Position numbers and translations under genes: made by a program
The notes under the pieces: model-generated
Seen by the model: the letters and a program-made list of their open reading frames with translations, nothing else
The model's database searches: none
Told to the model about the DNA's origin: nothing
Shown here: positions 15,753 through 24,171 of the stretch, in pieces
Layout of the letters: each line of letters starts with the position of its first letter
Numbering within the stretch: position 1 is the first letter of the stretch
Assembly: GCA_963824225.1 (NCBI GenBank)
Contig: CAWGOF010000003.1
Span: 3,286,001-3,350,000 of the forward strand
DNA: 64,000 nt
DNA from: CAWGOF01 sp963824225
GTDB lineage: Bacteria > Acidobacteriota > Polarisedimenticolia > Polarisedimenticolales > Polarisedimenticolaceae
Reading direction: 5' to 3'

Positions 15753-16463
15753 TCAGAAGCGGAAGCTCAATCCGGCGATGTAGCCGGAGGAATCGACCTG
15801 GCCGTCCATCTGCGACGGCTCGCCGGGCAGCGGCACGAAACCGCTGCGCGTGTAGTCGATCGACTGCGCGCGATAGCCCGCACGGAGCGAGATGAACGGC
15901 AGGATCGTGCACGCCACGCCGGCGTCGAGCTCGTAGCCGTGCATGTCGCGGAACTCGCCGAGCGCGGGGTCGGTCGACCGCGTGTCGTCGAGCGTCGGTA
16001 GGTACGACGCGAGGCCGTAGAAGTAGACCGGGCCGAGGAGACCGATGCGACCCTCGACGACCGCGCGCGCACCCGACGTATCGCCGTCGAGGCCGATCGT
16101 TGCGAGATCCATCTGCTGCCAGCCCGCGCCGATCGCCAGGAAGTTGTTGTCGGTCGGCGAGAACGGACGCCACAGCAGGTCGATGTGGCGGTAGTCCGAC
16201 GAATCCGCACCGATCGAGTCGAGGTCCGAGCTGTACGCCGCAGCCTCGACGCCGAAGCGCTGGAACAGCCACAGCTCGACGCGATAGCCGGGCGCGTCGC
16301 CGCTGGCCGACGCGCCGGTGCCGCCCTCGGTGACCTCGAAGTCGTTGGCCCACCACACGGCGCCGATCTCGCCATCGACCGGGCCGAGGGCCAGCGCCGG
16401 CAGGGCGGTCCCCAGGACGCACGACAAGACGAGCAGCGCGTAGCGCAACGAGGTGCGACGCAT
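15753..16463 (-). CDS. Outer-membrane beta-barrel protein (YfaZ/OmpW-like), exported
   Basis: A 236-residue protein with a signal peptide (YALLVLSCVLGTALPALA). Alternating strands such as GEIGAVWWANDFEV, YRVELWLFQRFGVEAAAYSS, DYRHIDLLWRPF, NFLAIGAGWQQMD and SSGYIAGLSFRF end in a terminal Phe. The pattern resembles YfaZ-type or other small 8-10 stranded barrels. Among in-frame starts, the ATG at 16463 was chosen because the signal peptide begins there and AAGGAG precedes it on the minus strand. The earlier ATG near 16541 would add an unrelated N-terminus. It is divergent from the YceI gene, leaving about 85 bases for two promoters. Specific function unknown. Confidence 0.75.
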   Translation of the reverse strand: MRRTSLRYALLVLSCVLGTALPALALGPVDGEIGAVWWANDFEVTEGGTGASASGDAPGYRVELWLFQRFGVEAAAYSSDLDSIGADSSDYRHIDLLWRPFSPTDNNFLAIGAGWQQMDLATIGLDGDTSGARAVVEGRIGLLGPVYFYGLASYLPTLDDTRSTDPALGEFRDMHGYELDAGVACTILPFISLRAGYRAQSIDYTRSGFVPLPGEPSQMDGQVDSSGYIAGLSFRF

Positions 16464-16549
16464 CGGAGGTACTCCTTCTCCCGATCCCCCTTCTAACAAG
16501 ATAAGCCTGGCTCGCGGAGCCGCCAGGACCGGGGGTAGCATGGGGGCCG

Positions 16550-17113
16550 ATGGGCTCCCGGGCGCTCGCAGTCGTGCTGATCTCCGTGGCGGCGGTCGCG
16601 CCGCTCCACGCCGAGCGCGTGCTGACGCTCGACCCCGCGCGCACCAAGGTGACCTTCGAGCTCAAAGCGACGGCGCACACCGTCGAAGGAACGTTCGCTT
16701 TGCGCAAGGCGGAGGTGCGGTTCGATCCGGCGGGTGGGCCCGCCTCGGGCGAGATCGAGCTCGACATCAAGGCCGGCCAGACCGGAAACGAGAAGCGCGA
16801 CCGGAAGATGCACAGCGAGGTGCTCGAGACGGAGAAGTGGCCGGTCGCCGTGTTCCATCCCAGACGTCTCGAGGGTACGCTCGCCGATCGGGGTGCCTCG
16901 GACGTCGTCCTGGCCGGGACGCTCTCGTTCCACGGGGCGGACCACGAGCTCGAGCTGCCGGTCCACGTGACGCGGGACGGCTCGCGCACCACGGTCGCGC
17001 TCGATCTCGTGATCCCGTACGTCGAATGGGGTCTCGCGGACCCGAGCGTGTTCGTCCTGCGGGTTGCGAAGACGGTCACCGTCCACGTCGCCGCCGAGGG
17101 CGCGCTCCAGTAG
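16550..17113 (+). CDS. YceI family periplasmic lipid-binding-like protein
   Basis: A 187-residue exported protein with signal peptide MGSRALAVVLISVAAVAPLHA. The YceI lipocalin-like core follows: LDPARTKVTFELKATAHTVEGTF, then GEIELDIKAGQTGNEKRDRKMHSEVLETEKWPVAVF, and VVLAGTLSFHGADHELELPVHV. Members bind isoprenoid-type lipids and occur in the periplasm; the physiological role varies. Length is normal for the family. The ATG at 16550 gives the complete signal peptide; an ATG at 16540 is in another frame. The next gene (peptidase) starts 46 bases downstream on the same strand. Confidence 0.9.
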   Translation: MGSRALAVVLISVAAVAPLHAERVLTLDPARTKVTFELKATAHTVEGTFALRKAEVRFDPAGGPASGEIELDIKAGQTGNEKRDRKMHSEVLETEKWPVAVFHPRRLEGTLADRGASDVVLAGTLSFHGADHELELPVHVTRDGSRTTVALDLVIPYVEWGLADPSVFVLRVAKTVTVHVAAEGALQ

Positions 17114-17159
17114 CCCGTTTCCCTTAGAATACGCCGCGCGCCGATGTAGGGGGGAGAGC

Positions 17160-18863
17160 ATGCGGATCGTCCGGGCCGTGAGTATTGGCTTGTGCGTCGC
17201 CACCACGCTCGCCGTGGCCGAGACCGCCGAAGGTCCACCGGCGCTGGACGAGCCGCTCTCGGCCGCGGTCGACGGCATCCGGGCCGAGGCGATCGTGTCC
17301 ACGATCCGGTTCCTGGCCTCGGACGGCCTCGAAGGGCGTGAGGCGGGAGAGCGTGGACTCACTCTCGCAGCCGACTACGTCGTGTCGCGGTACCAGGCGC
17401 TCGGCTTGCGCCCGGCGGCGAGCACCGGGTTCCTCCAGCGCTTCCGGCTGCGCTACCGCTTCTTGACGGAGAAGGAGCATCTATCGATCGCCCGCAAGGA
17501 CGGCGCGGCGGAGGTCCGGCGCGAGCTGCAGGTCACGACCGACTACTCGCCGTTCGCGTTCTCCGAGGTCGGGACGGTCGAGGCGCCGGTCGTGTTCGCC
17601 GGCTACGGCATCGTCGCGCCCGAGCACGGCTGGAACGATTACGCTGCGCTGGGCAAGGACGGCGCGCGCGGGAAGATCGTCGTCGTCCTGCGTCACGAGC
17701 CCGACCGCGAGGGCCAGCGCGGCGATGCGTTCTTCGCCGGCCGGGAGATGACGCGTCACGCCGCGCTGCGCCAGAAGGCCCGCGCCGCCGCGGCCGCAGG
17801 TGCGGTCGGCCTGATCGTCGTCGACGGACCGGCGGTCGAGCAGGTCCTCGACCGCCCGTCGAGCGGCGCGTCACGCTGGACCGTCATGACCGAGGACCAG
17901 CGCAAGCTCGAGCGCGACGATCCCGACCGTCCGACGGCGCGACCGGACATCGAGGATCGAAGCGCGCCGCTCGGCATCGTCGCCGTGCACGCGTCGCAGG
18001 AGATCCTGCGCTGGCTCGATCCGGGACGCGACTGGGCCGCGCTCCAGCGCCAGCTCGACGAGCGCAAGCGGGTCGCGCCGAGCTTCGCCTTCGCCACGGC
18101 GCGCATCGTGCACGATGTCCACACGGAGTACCGCGACGTGGCCAACGTCATCGCGCTGCTCCGCGGATCGGACCCCACGTTGCGCGAGGAGTTCGTGATC
18201 GTCGGCGGACACTACGACCACGAGGGCAAGGACCCGCGGAACGACGACATCTACCACGGCGCGGACGACAACGCGTCGGGTACCGCCGCGACGATCGCGA
18301 TCGCCGAAGCGTTCACGCGCCTCCCGCATCCGCCGAAGCGCAGCGTGCTGTTCGCCGCGTTCGCTGCGGAAGAGAAGGGTCTCCTGGGGTCCGAGCGGCT
18401 CGTGCGCCATCCGCCCGTCGCGCTCGACAAGATCGTCGCCGGGGTGAACCTGGACATGGTGGGGCGCAACAAGGCCGACGAGATCTCGATCGTCGGCCGC
18501 GACCTGATGCCCGACTTCGCCGCGGTGTTCGACCGCTGGGCCCCGCGGGCCGACCTCACGCTCAACGACGATGCGGGGGCGGGCGCGGGGCGCAGCGACA
18601 ACGCGTCGCTCTGGCTCGGCGGCATCCCGACGATGTCCTTGTTCTCCGGGATGCACGAGGACTACCACGAGCCGACCGACACGACGGACAAGATCGTTCC
18701 GGCGAAAGTCGAGAATGCGGCGCGCCTCGCGTTTCTCGTGGCCCATGAGATCGCGCAGGGCGGAACGACGCCGCGACCGCTCGCCGTTCCGGCCGGGCCG
18801 TGGACCCCGATCGCTCCCGCGAGCCGCATCGCGCCGACCGCGGCGCCGCGGAGCGGCCGATGA
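17160..18863 (+). CDS. M28-family zinc aminopeptidase with PA domain, exported
   Basis: A 567-residue exported peptidase with a signal peptide ending in TTLAVAETA. An N-terminal helical part (IVSTIRFLASDGLEGREAGERG) is typical of M28 enzymes, followed by a protease-associated insert (VVFAGYGIVAPEHGWNDYA...GKIVVVLRHEP...AAGAVGLIVVDG). The catalytic domain has the co-catalytic zinc ligands visible: GGHYDHEG (His about 351), GADDNASG (Asp about 369), AAEEKGLLGS (Glu about 404-405), VNLDMVGR, and a late SGMHEDYHEPTDT (His). Family members remove N-terminal residues from peptides outside the cytoplasm. A GGGGGGAGAG tract precedes the ATG. The stop overlaps the next start (ATGA at 18860). Confidence 0.92.
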   Translation: MRIVRAVSIGLCVATTLAVAETAEGPPALDEPLSAAVDGIRAEAIVSTIRFLASDGLEGREAGERGLTLAADYVVSRYQALGLRPAASTGFLQRFRLRYRFLTEKEHLSIARKDGAAEVRRELQVTTDYSPFAFSEVGTVEAPVVFAGYGIVAPEHGWNDYAALGKDGARGKIVVVLRHEPDREGQRGDAFFAGREMTRHAALRQKARAAAAAGAVGLIVVDGPAVEQVLDRPSSGASRWTVMTEDQRKLERDDPDRPTARPDIEDRSAPLGIVAVHASQEILRWLDPGRDWAALQRQLDERKRVAPSFAFATARIVHDVHTEYRDVANVIALLRGSDPTLREEFVIVGGHYDHEGKDPRNDDIYHGADDNASGTAATIAIAEAFTRLPHPPKRSVLFAAFAAEEKGLLGSERLVRHPPVALDKIVAGVNLDMVGRNKADEISIVGRDLMPDFAAVFDRWAPRADLTLNDDAGAGAGRSDNASLWLGGIPTMSLFSGMHEDYHEPTDTTDKIVPAKVENAARLAFLVAHEIAQGGTTPRPLAVPAGPWTPIAPASRIAPTAAPRSGR

Positions 18864-19654
18864 TCCGGGTCGCCTGGGCGGCGGTGCTGATCGTCGCGTC
18901 GAGCGCGGCAACTGCGCAGGCGGCCGATCCGCCCGCGGCGGCGCCGCCGACGGCGCACGCGCTCCTCGATCGCGCGATCGCGTTCCACGGCGGCCGCGAA
19001 GCGCTGGGCGCCTGGCCGAGCCTCGAGCTGAAGGGCCAGCTCGAGCTGACCGGTCGCGCGGCCGGCCGGTCGGCCGAGCTCGTGGCGCGCGAACGCGGCG
19101 ACGGCGCCTACCGCCGCGAGACGACGTCCGATTTCCGCGGCACGAAGGTGACGACGACCGAGATCTACGATCGATCGACGTGCAAGCGGCGCTCGCGCTC
19201 GGGCTGGGACACGCTGCCGCTCGACGAGCCCCGCGAGGAGGCGGAGCACCGCGTGCCGTTCCTCCTGCAAGCGGCCGAGCGCAAGCCGACCGTCGCCGGC
19301 AGTGGCACCGAGGGCGACACGGCGGTCTGGTACGTCGAGGTGCCCGATGGCCGTGGCACGGCACGGCTCGGTCTGGCGCAGGACGACGGCCGCCTCGTGT
19401 CGCTCGAGTTCCCGGGCACGAAGGCCGAAGGGTTGGGGGTCAAGGAGGACGTGACCAAGAAAGTCGTGTTCCGCGATCCGCGCCCGGTCGGCCGCGTGCG
19501 CCTGGCGTTCGACGAGGAGCGGTTCTCGGACGGAGCGCCCGACGGCCGGTTGCGGCTCGAGTCGGTCACGGCGCTCGATGCCTTCGATCGCGCGTGGCTC
19601 GAGGTTCCGGATGCGGCCGACCGCTTCGTGCCGTCCGAGGAGCTCGCGTACTGA
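18860..19654 (+). CDS. Exported protein of unknown function
   Basis: A 264-residue protein with signal peptide MIRVAWAAVLIVASSAATAQA. A segment AHALLDRAIAFHGGREALGAWPSLELKGQLEL follows, resembling the opening of lipoprotein-carrier-like (LolA-fold) proteins that often accompany M28 or M16 peptidases. The remainder is beta-rich (GTKVTTTEIYD, TAVWYVEVPDGRGTARLGLAQDDGRLVSLEF). No catalytic motif is visible. The ATG at 18860 overlaps the peptidase stop, so the two are co-translated. An upstream in-frame start exists but would place the signal peptide internally. Function unknown. Confidence 0.72.
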   Translation: MIRVAWAAVLIVASSAATAQAADPPAAAPPTAHALLDRAIAFHGGREALGAWPSLELKGQLELTGRAAGRSAELVARERGDGAYRRETTSDFRGTKVTTTEIYDRSTCKRRSRSGWDTLPLDEPREEAEHRVPFLLQAAERKPTVAGSGTEGDTAVWYVEVPDGRGTARLGLAQDDGRLVSLEFPGTKAEGLGVKEDVTKKVVFRDPRPVGRVRLAFDEERFSDGAPDGRLRLESVTALDAFDRAWLEVPDAADRFVPSEELAY

Positions 19655-19668
19655 TACACTCGCGCGCC

Positions 19669-21879
19669 ATGCTCTCGGTGTCGCTTGCCGCTGCCCTGGC
19701 GCTCGCGTCCGCAGGCTCCGCAGCGGAGGAGCCGCAGCCGAAACCCAGCACCCGCCGACCGAAGCTCGCGCTCGTCCTGAGCGGCGGGGGCGCGCGCGGC
19801 GCAGCCCACATCGGCGTGCTGAAGGTCCTCGACGAGCTGCACGTCAAGCCCGATCTCGTCGTCGGCACGAGCATGGGCTCGATCGTCGGCGGACTGTACG
19901 CGGCGGGCTGGACGCCAGAACAGATCGAGAAGACGCTCCTCGAGATCGACTGGGCGACGATGTTCGTCGACAAGCCGACGCGGGCCGAGCGCTCGTTCCG
20001 TCGCAAGCGCGACGACTACGACTTCTTGGTCCAGGCCAAGCTGCGGTTTCGCGGGATCAAGCCGTACTTCCCGCCGTCGATCGTCGGCGGCCAGCGCCTG
20101 GGGCTGATGCTCCACGAGATCGAGCGCGGATCGGTCGGGATCACCGACTTCGACGACCTACCGATCCCGTTCCGCGCAACCGCGACCGACATCCGGCTGG
20201 GCGAGCTCGTGATCCTCGACTCGGGGAGCATGGCCGAAGCGATGCGCGCGAGCATGGCGGTGCCCGCGGTCTTCGCGCCGGTCGAGATCGACGGACGCAA
20301 GCTCGTCGACGGCGGCGTCGTGGCCAACCTGCCGGTCGGTGTCGCGCTCGACCTCGGCGCCGAGCGGATCATTGCCGTCGACATCTCGACCCCGCTGAGC
20401 GACGACGAGCTGCAGTCTCTGTTCGACGTGCTGGACCAGGCGAACTCGCTCCTGACTGTGCTGAACCGGCGGCAGGACGTGGGGCGGCTGCGCCCGGGCG
20501 ACGTGTTCCTCGTACCGGAGCTCGGCGACCTGAAGTTCAGCGATTTCGATCGTGTGGCCGAGGGGATCGAGGCCGGGGCGGCGGCGGCGCGTGGGATCAC
20601 GGACCGGCTGCGACCGTTCGCCGTCGACGACGCCGCATGGTCCGCGTTCGAGGCCCGGCGCGCGAACCGGCACGCCGAGTCTCCGATCATCGACCGGATC
20701 CGGATCGACAACGAGAGCTGGGTCAAGGGCGGGATCGTCGAGCGCCAGATCCGCCAGAAGATCGGCCAGCCGCTCGACGAGACGCAGTTCGCCGAGGACG
20801 CGCGGAACCTCGCCGGCCTCGAGTATTTCGGACCCATCCGCAGCGAGGTGAAGCCCACGCCCGGGGGCGGGCACGAGCTGTCGATCTACACGCCGCGTCG
20901 ACCGCACGGCCGGAGCAGCCTGCAGTTCGGACTGAGCCTGCACGACGATTTCGATACCGACGCGAGCTACACGTTCGCCCTCAGGCACTTGATGCTCGCG
21001 GTCAACGGTCGGGGAGGCGAGTGGGCCACCGTGCTCCAGGGGGGCGGGACCGACGTCGTGTCGACCGAGTTCTACCAGCCGCTCGACCTGGGGATGCGCT
21101 GGTTCGTCTCGCCGACGCTCGAGTACCGGAACGAGACGCGGTTCCTGTGGCTCGACGCGGCTCCGGTCGCGGAGGTCGACCTCAGGCGCGAAGAGGTGCG
21201 TCTCGACGGCGGGCGCGTCCTGGGCAACTGGGGCGAGCTGCGGGCCGGGGCGTACTTTTCGGACATCCGGCTGACGACGGAGGTCGGGACGCCGATCCTC
21301 CCCAGGCTCGACGAGCGCGACGGCGGGGTGTCGTTCCTGTTTCGGGTCGATACGTTCGACTCAATCCAGTTCCCGCGCAGCGGCGCGGGGGTCGGGCTCG
21401 AGCACCGCTATTCGCTCGAGTCGTTCGGCTCGGATCTCGAGTACCGTCGCAACCACCTGCGTGCGGGCTACGCCTGGTCGTTCGGGCGCACGGTGGTGTT
21501 TCCGTCGATCGAGGCCGGGGTCAACCTGGACGACGACCTGATCCTGTCGTCGGCGTTCGGACTCGGCGGCTGGCTGAGGCTCAGCGGCCTCGGGCGGGAC
21601 GAGCTGGTCGGGAACGACGTGGGAATGGCGCGCGTCGCGCTCTACCGCGAGCTGGCCAAGCTCGACTTCGGCGCGCTGAGCCAGCGCGTGTACGTCGGGA
21701 TCGCGCTCGAGGCCGGCAACGCGTGGGTCGAGGACGATCCGATGACCTGGGCGTCCCTGCGCTACGGCGGCGCGGTGTACGTCGGCGCCGAGACCGTGCT
21801 CGGGCCTGTGTTCCTCGGCTGGGGCTGGACCGACCCGGACCGCAGAAGCTTCTCATTCATCCTCGGCGAGCGGTTCTAG
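19669..21879 (+). CDS. Patatin-like phospholipase fused to POTRA and outer-membrane barrel (type Vd secretion)
   Basis: A 736-residue PlpD-type protein. The signal peptide is followed by a patatin domain (about residues 32-300) with oxyanion motif SGGGARGAAHIG, nucleophile elbow GTSMGS (Ser about 68) and the DGG dyad (Asp about 214 in LVDGGVV). Then come a single POTRA-like module (about 330-400, IIDRIRIDNESWVKGGIVERQI...LAGLEYFG) and a C-terminal 16-strand-type barrel ending FILGERF. In characterised relatives the barrel exports the lipase domain to the cell surface. Start at ATG 19669, 14 bases after the previous stop; the ribosome site is weak. Full length and intact. Confidence 0.93.
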   Translation: MLSVSLAAALALASAGSAAEEPQPKPSTRRPKLALVLSGGGARGAAHIGVLKVLDELHVKPDLVVGTSMGSIVGGLYAAGWTPEQIEKTLLEIDWATMFVDKPTRAERSFRRKRDDYDFLVQAKLRFRGIKPYFPPSIVGGQRLGLMLHEIERGSVGITDFDDLPIPFRATATDIRLGELVILDSGSMAEAMRASMAVPAVFAPVEIDGRKLVDGGVVANLPVGVALDLGAERIIAVDISTPLSDDELQSLFDVLDQANSLLTVLNRRQDVGRLRPGDVFLVPELGDLKFSDFDRVAEGIEAGAAAARGITDRLRPFAVDDAAWSAFEARRANRHAESPIIDRIRIDNESWVKGGIVERQIRQKIGQPLDETQFAEDARNLAGLEYFGPIRSEVKPTPGGGHELSIYTPRRPHGRSSLQFGLSLHDDFDTDASYTFALRHLMLAVNGRGGEWATVLQGGGTDVVSTEFYQPLDLGMRWFVSPTLEYRNETRFLWLDAAPVAEVDLRREEVRLDGGRVLGNWGELRAGAYFSDIRLTTEVGTPILPRLDERDGGVSFLFRVDTFDSIQFPRSGAGVGLEHRYSLESFGSDLEYRRNHLRAGYAWSFGRTVVFPSIEAGVNLDDDLILSSAFGLGGWLRLSGLGRDELVGNDVGMARVALYRELAKLDFGALSQRVYVGIALEAGNAWVEDDPMTWASLRYGGAVYVGAETVLGPVFLGWGWTDPDRRSFSFILGERF

Positions 21880-21929
21880 GCCACTCACCTTCCCCACGGA
21901 CAAGGCGGACGGGCCCGCCCGTGGCACGA

Positions 21930-21947
21930 GTACACGCATACGTGTAC
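21930..21947. promoter_or_regulatory. Inverted repeat upstream of hicA, likely operator
   Basis: GTACACG (21930-21936) and CGTGTAC (21941-21947) are exact reverse complements around CATA, ending 10 bases before the hicA GTG. HicB antitoxins with DNA-binding domains repress their own promoter through such sites. The symmetry is directly visible; binding is inferred. Confidence 0.45.
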
Positions 21948-21957
21948 ATTCAAGATC

Positions 21958-22140
21958 GTGAGGCGCCGGGAGCAGGAGCGTCGACAGCGCGAGCTCGGCT
22001 GGACGTTTCGACGCCACGGAGGCAAGCACGACGTGTGGCTGAGTACCGATGGCACCTTCACCGAGTACGTGCCGCGGCACGCGGAGATCAACGAGAAACT
22101 GGCACAAGTCATCTTGCGACGGGCCAAGGAGAGGGCATGA
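21958..22140 (+). CDS. hicA: HicA-type mRNA interferase toxin
   Basis: A 60-residue protein with the compact double-stranded-RNA-binding-like HicA fold: RRQRELGWTFRRHGGKHDVWLSTDGTFTEYVPRHAEINEKLAQVILRRA. The catalytic His is expected in RRHGGKHDVW and the second conserved block VPRH.EINEKLA is present. HicA cleaves mRNAs and is neutralised by HicB. The start is GTG at 21958; the length is normal for the family. It overlaps the antitoxin start by ATGA at 22137, the usual toxin-first order of hicAB operons. It follows the patatin gene after about 80 bases with an inverted repeat. Confidence 0.9.
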   Translation: MRRREQERRQRELGWTFRRHGGKHDVWLSTDGTFTEYVPRHAEINEKLAQVILRRAKERA

Positions 22141-22550
22141 GGTTTCCGGGACGGATCACGAAGGACCGTGGAGTGTGGCTGGTCGAGGTACCGGCGTTCG
22201 ACGCGCTCACGCAGGGACGTACGAAGCGCGAGGCGTTCACGATGGCCGGAGATCTGATCGAGACGATGGCGGGGACGCGAGGGTTCCGAGTAACCGTCCA
22301 TCCAACGGGCCGAGAGTCCTTCGAAATCAGCGCAAATCGTATCGATGTTCTCTTGGCGCTTCTGTTGCGCCGGCAGCGGGAGCGTCAGGGGCTGACCTTG
22401 GCCGAGGCGGCCGCGCGGCTGGGTCAGCGCTCGAAGAACGCCTACGCCCGATACGAGCAGGGGAAGACGATGCCGACCGTCGAGAAGCTCGAGGAGCTGC
22501 TCCGCGCGATTGCACCCGGCCAGAAGATGGTCTGGCACATAGCAGCGTAA
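22137..22550 (+). CDS. hicB: HicB-type antitoxin with C-terminal Xre helix-turn-helix
   Basis: A 137-residue antitoxin. The N-terminal partial RNase-H-like HicB domain (residues about 1-65) reads RFPGRITKDRGVWLVEVPAFDALTQGRTKREAFTMAGDLIETM. The C-terminal Xre/Cro helix-turn-helix (about 75-130) reads RQRERQGLTLAEAAARLGQRSKNAYARYEQGKTMPTVEKLEELL. It neutralises HicA and probably represses the operon through the inverted repeat at 21930. The ATG overlaps the toxin stop. About 70 bases downstream, before the convergent DUF4136 gene, nothing but short stem-loops is visible. Confidence 0.9.
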   Translation: MRFPGRITKDRGVWLVEVPAFDALTQGRTKREAFTMAGDLIETMAGTRGFRVTVHPTGRESFEISANRIDVLLALLLRRQRERQGLTLAEAAARLGQRSKNAYARYEQGKTMPTVEKLEELLRAIAPGQKMVWHIAA

Positions 22551-22622
22551 GCCGACGGGACTTGGTCAAGCGCTCAGCGAGCGCCAGGAGTACCCAGGTC
22601 CGCCTGCGGCGCAGCCGGGCGA

Positions 22623-23189
22623 TCAGCCGGCCTTCTGCTCTTTGGCCTTCTCCTTCTGCCATTTGGCGACGATCTTCTCCAGCGCCTTGTCGATCTTCTT
22701 GTACGCCTTCTCGGGGTTCTCGGGAACGATGTCGGTCGCGCTACCACGCCAGACGAGCTTCTTGGTGTGGGCGTCCCATACGTCGACGATCAGCGTTCCG
22801 CGGGTGTACGACGTGACCGTCGTCGTCGTCGAGCCGTAGCCCGTGCCCCAGTACGGGTTCCAGTAGAAGCTCGACGGGTAGCCGTAACCCCACATGTCGG
22901 TGTTGACCGACAGCTCTTCCTTGGAGTTCGTGTGATAGGTCACGAACACGTCGGGATCCTCGGCCTTCTTTAGTCCGGCCGTGGCGAGGTACGCGTCGAT
23001 CTGCTGGACCACGTGGTCGTGGGCCCGGGGATTGACCTGCGCCAGGGTCGAGTCGGTCTGGCCCCACGCGTACGTGTGAACCTTGCTCCGATCGTACTCC
23101 TTGTCGTAGTCGATGTACACCTTCTGGGCGAACGCGGGCGCGATCGCGAGCGCGCAGCCGATCGCCGCACAGACCAGGACTTTCCTCAT
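22623..23189 (-). CDS. DUF4136-type exported protein
   Basis: A 188-residue protein with signal peptide MRKVLVCAAIGCALAIAPAFA and the DUF4136 pattern. It opens with VYIDYDKEYDRSKVHTYAW and continues VVQQIDAYLATAGLKKAEDPDVFVTYHT. A Tyr/Gly-rich insert (WGYGYPSSFYWNPYWGTGYG) and TLIVDVWDAHTKKLVWRGSATDIV follow, with a Lys-rich tail. DUF4136 proteins are widespread envelope proteins of unknown function. A GAGGAGG site precedes the ATG on the minus strand. It is divergent from the barrel gene at 23299. Confidence 0.85.
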   Translation of the reverse strand: MRKVLVCAAIGCALAIAPAFAQKVYIDYDKEYDRSKVHTYAWGQTDSTLAQVNPRAHDHVVQQIDAYLATAGLKKAEDPDVFVTYHTNSKEELSVNTDMWGYGYPSSFYWNPYWGTGYGSTTTTVTSYTRGTLIVDVWDAHTKKLVWRGSATDIVPENPEKAYKKIDKALEKIVAKWQKEKAKEQKAG

Positions 23190-23298
23190 CGTGACCTCCT
23201 CGGGATGGGGTCGCCCAGCATAAGCCGGGGCTGTGCTTCGTGCAATGGCCGTTGACCTGGCGCGAGTTCATTGAAAGAATCGCGCCACGGAGGATCGG

Positions 23299-24171
23299 AT
23301 GAAAAGCCATCGGAACGTCCTGCTCGCGGCGGTCCTGATCGGTTGCGCGACGCCGGCCATCGCCGACCCGCTCGAGGGCCAGGAGCGCGAGAGCCGTATC
23401 TTGTCGGACAAGTGGTACGTCTCGGTCGGCTGGTTCGGAGCGGACATCAGCACCGACGTCGCGTTCGGCTTCGGCGATTTCATCGGCACTTCGATCCGGC
23501 TCGAGGACGAGCTGTCGCTCGCCGAGAACAAGGACTCCACGCGCCTCGGGTTCCGCTACCGGTTCAACCGCAAACACTCCATCGCCCTCGGAGCGTTCGA
23601 GCTCAATCGCACGGCCACGACGACGATCGACGAGCCGATCGAGATCGAGGGTCCGGACGGCGATGGTTTGCGGTTCAACCTCGGCGCGACGGTCGACAGC
23701 GAGATCGACAACAAGATCCTCGGGATCTTCTACAACTACTCGCTCTACAACAACGGCAAGATCGACGCGGGACTCAATTTCGGCCTCAGCACGTATGACT
23801 TCGGCCTGAGCCTGGCGGGCGAAGCGGAGCTGATCGACGAGGACGGGAATCCGATCGGTACGACGCAGGCGCGGAGCGGCCACAGCTCGGTGACCGCGCC
23901 GGTGCCGGTGTACGGGGTGTTCATCAACTACGCGATCCGCAAGAACGTGATCTTCACGTTCAACTCGGGGGCGCTGAACCTCGACGTCGGGGACTACGAG
24001 GGACGCGTCGCCGACACGCGCGGGTCGGTCGAGTGGTTCTTCACCAAGCACTTCGGCGTCGGAGGCGGGGTGACCAGCACGAACGTCGAGGTCCAGAAGA
24101 CCGGCGAGGATCCGTTTCGCGTCGACTACAGCTACGGCGGGTTCCTACTGTTCTTGTCCGGCGCGTTCTGA
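23299..24171 (+). CDS. Outer-membrane beta-barrel protein, exported
   Basis: A 290-residue protein with signal peptide MKSHRNVLLAAVLIGCATPAIA. Barrel-type strands include WYVSVGWFGADIST, FGDFIGTSIRLEDEL, TRLGFRYRFNRKHSIALGAFELN, ILGIFYNYSLYNNGKIDAGLNFGLSTYDFG and GGFLLFLSGAF with terminal Phe. No specific family was recognised beyond outer-membrane barrel. GGAGG lies at 23289-23293. Its 3' end overlaps that of the convergent parvulin gene by 27 bases, and a duplicated 18-mer sits there. Confidence 0.78.
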   Translation: MKSHRNVLLAAVLIGCATPAIADPLEGQERESRILSDKWYVSVGWFGADISTDVAFGFGDFIGTSIRLEDELSLAENKDSTRLGFRYRFNRKHSIALGAFELNRTATTTIDEPIEIEGPDGDGLRFNLGATVDSEIDNKILGIFYNYSLYNNGKIDAGLNFGLSTYDFGLSLAGEAELIDEDGNPIGTTQARSGHSSVTAPVPVYGVFINYAIRKNVIFTFNSGALNLDVGDYEGRVADTRGSVEWFFTKHFGVGGGVTSTNVEVQKTGEDPFRVDYSYGGFLLFLSGAF

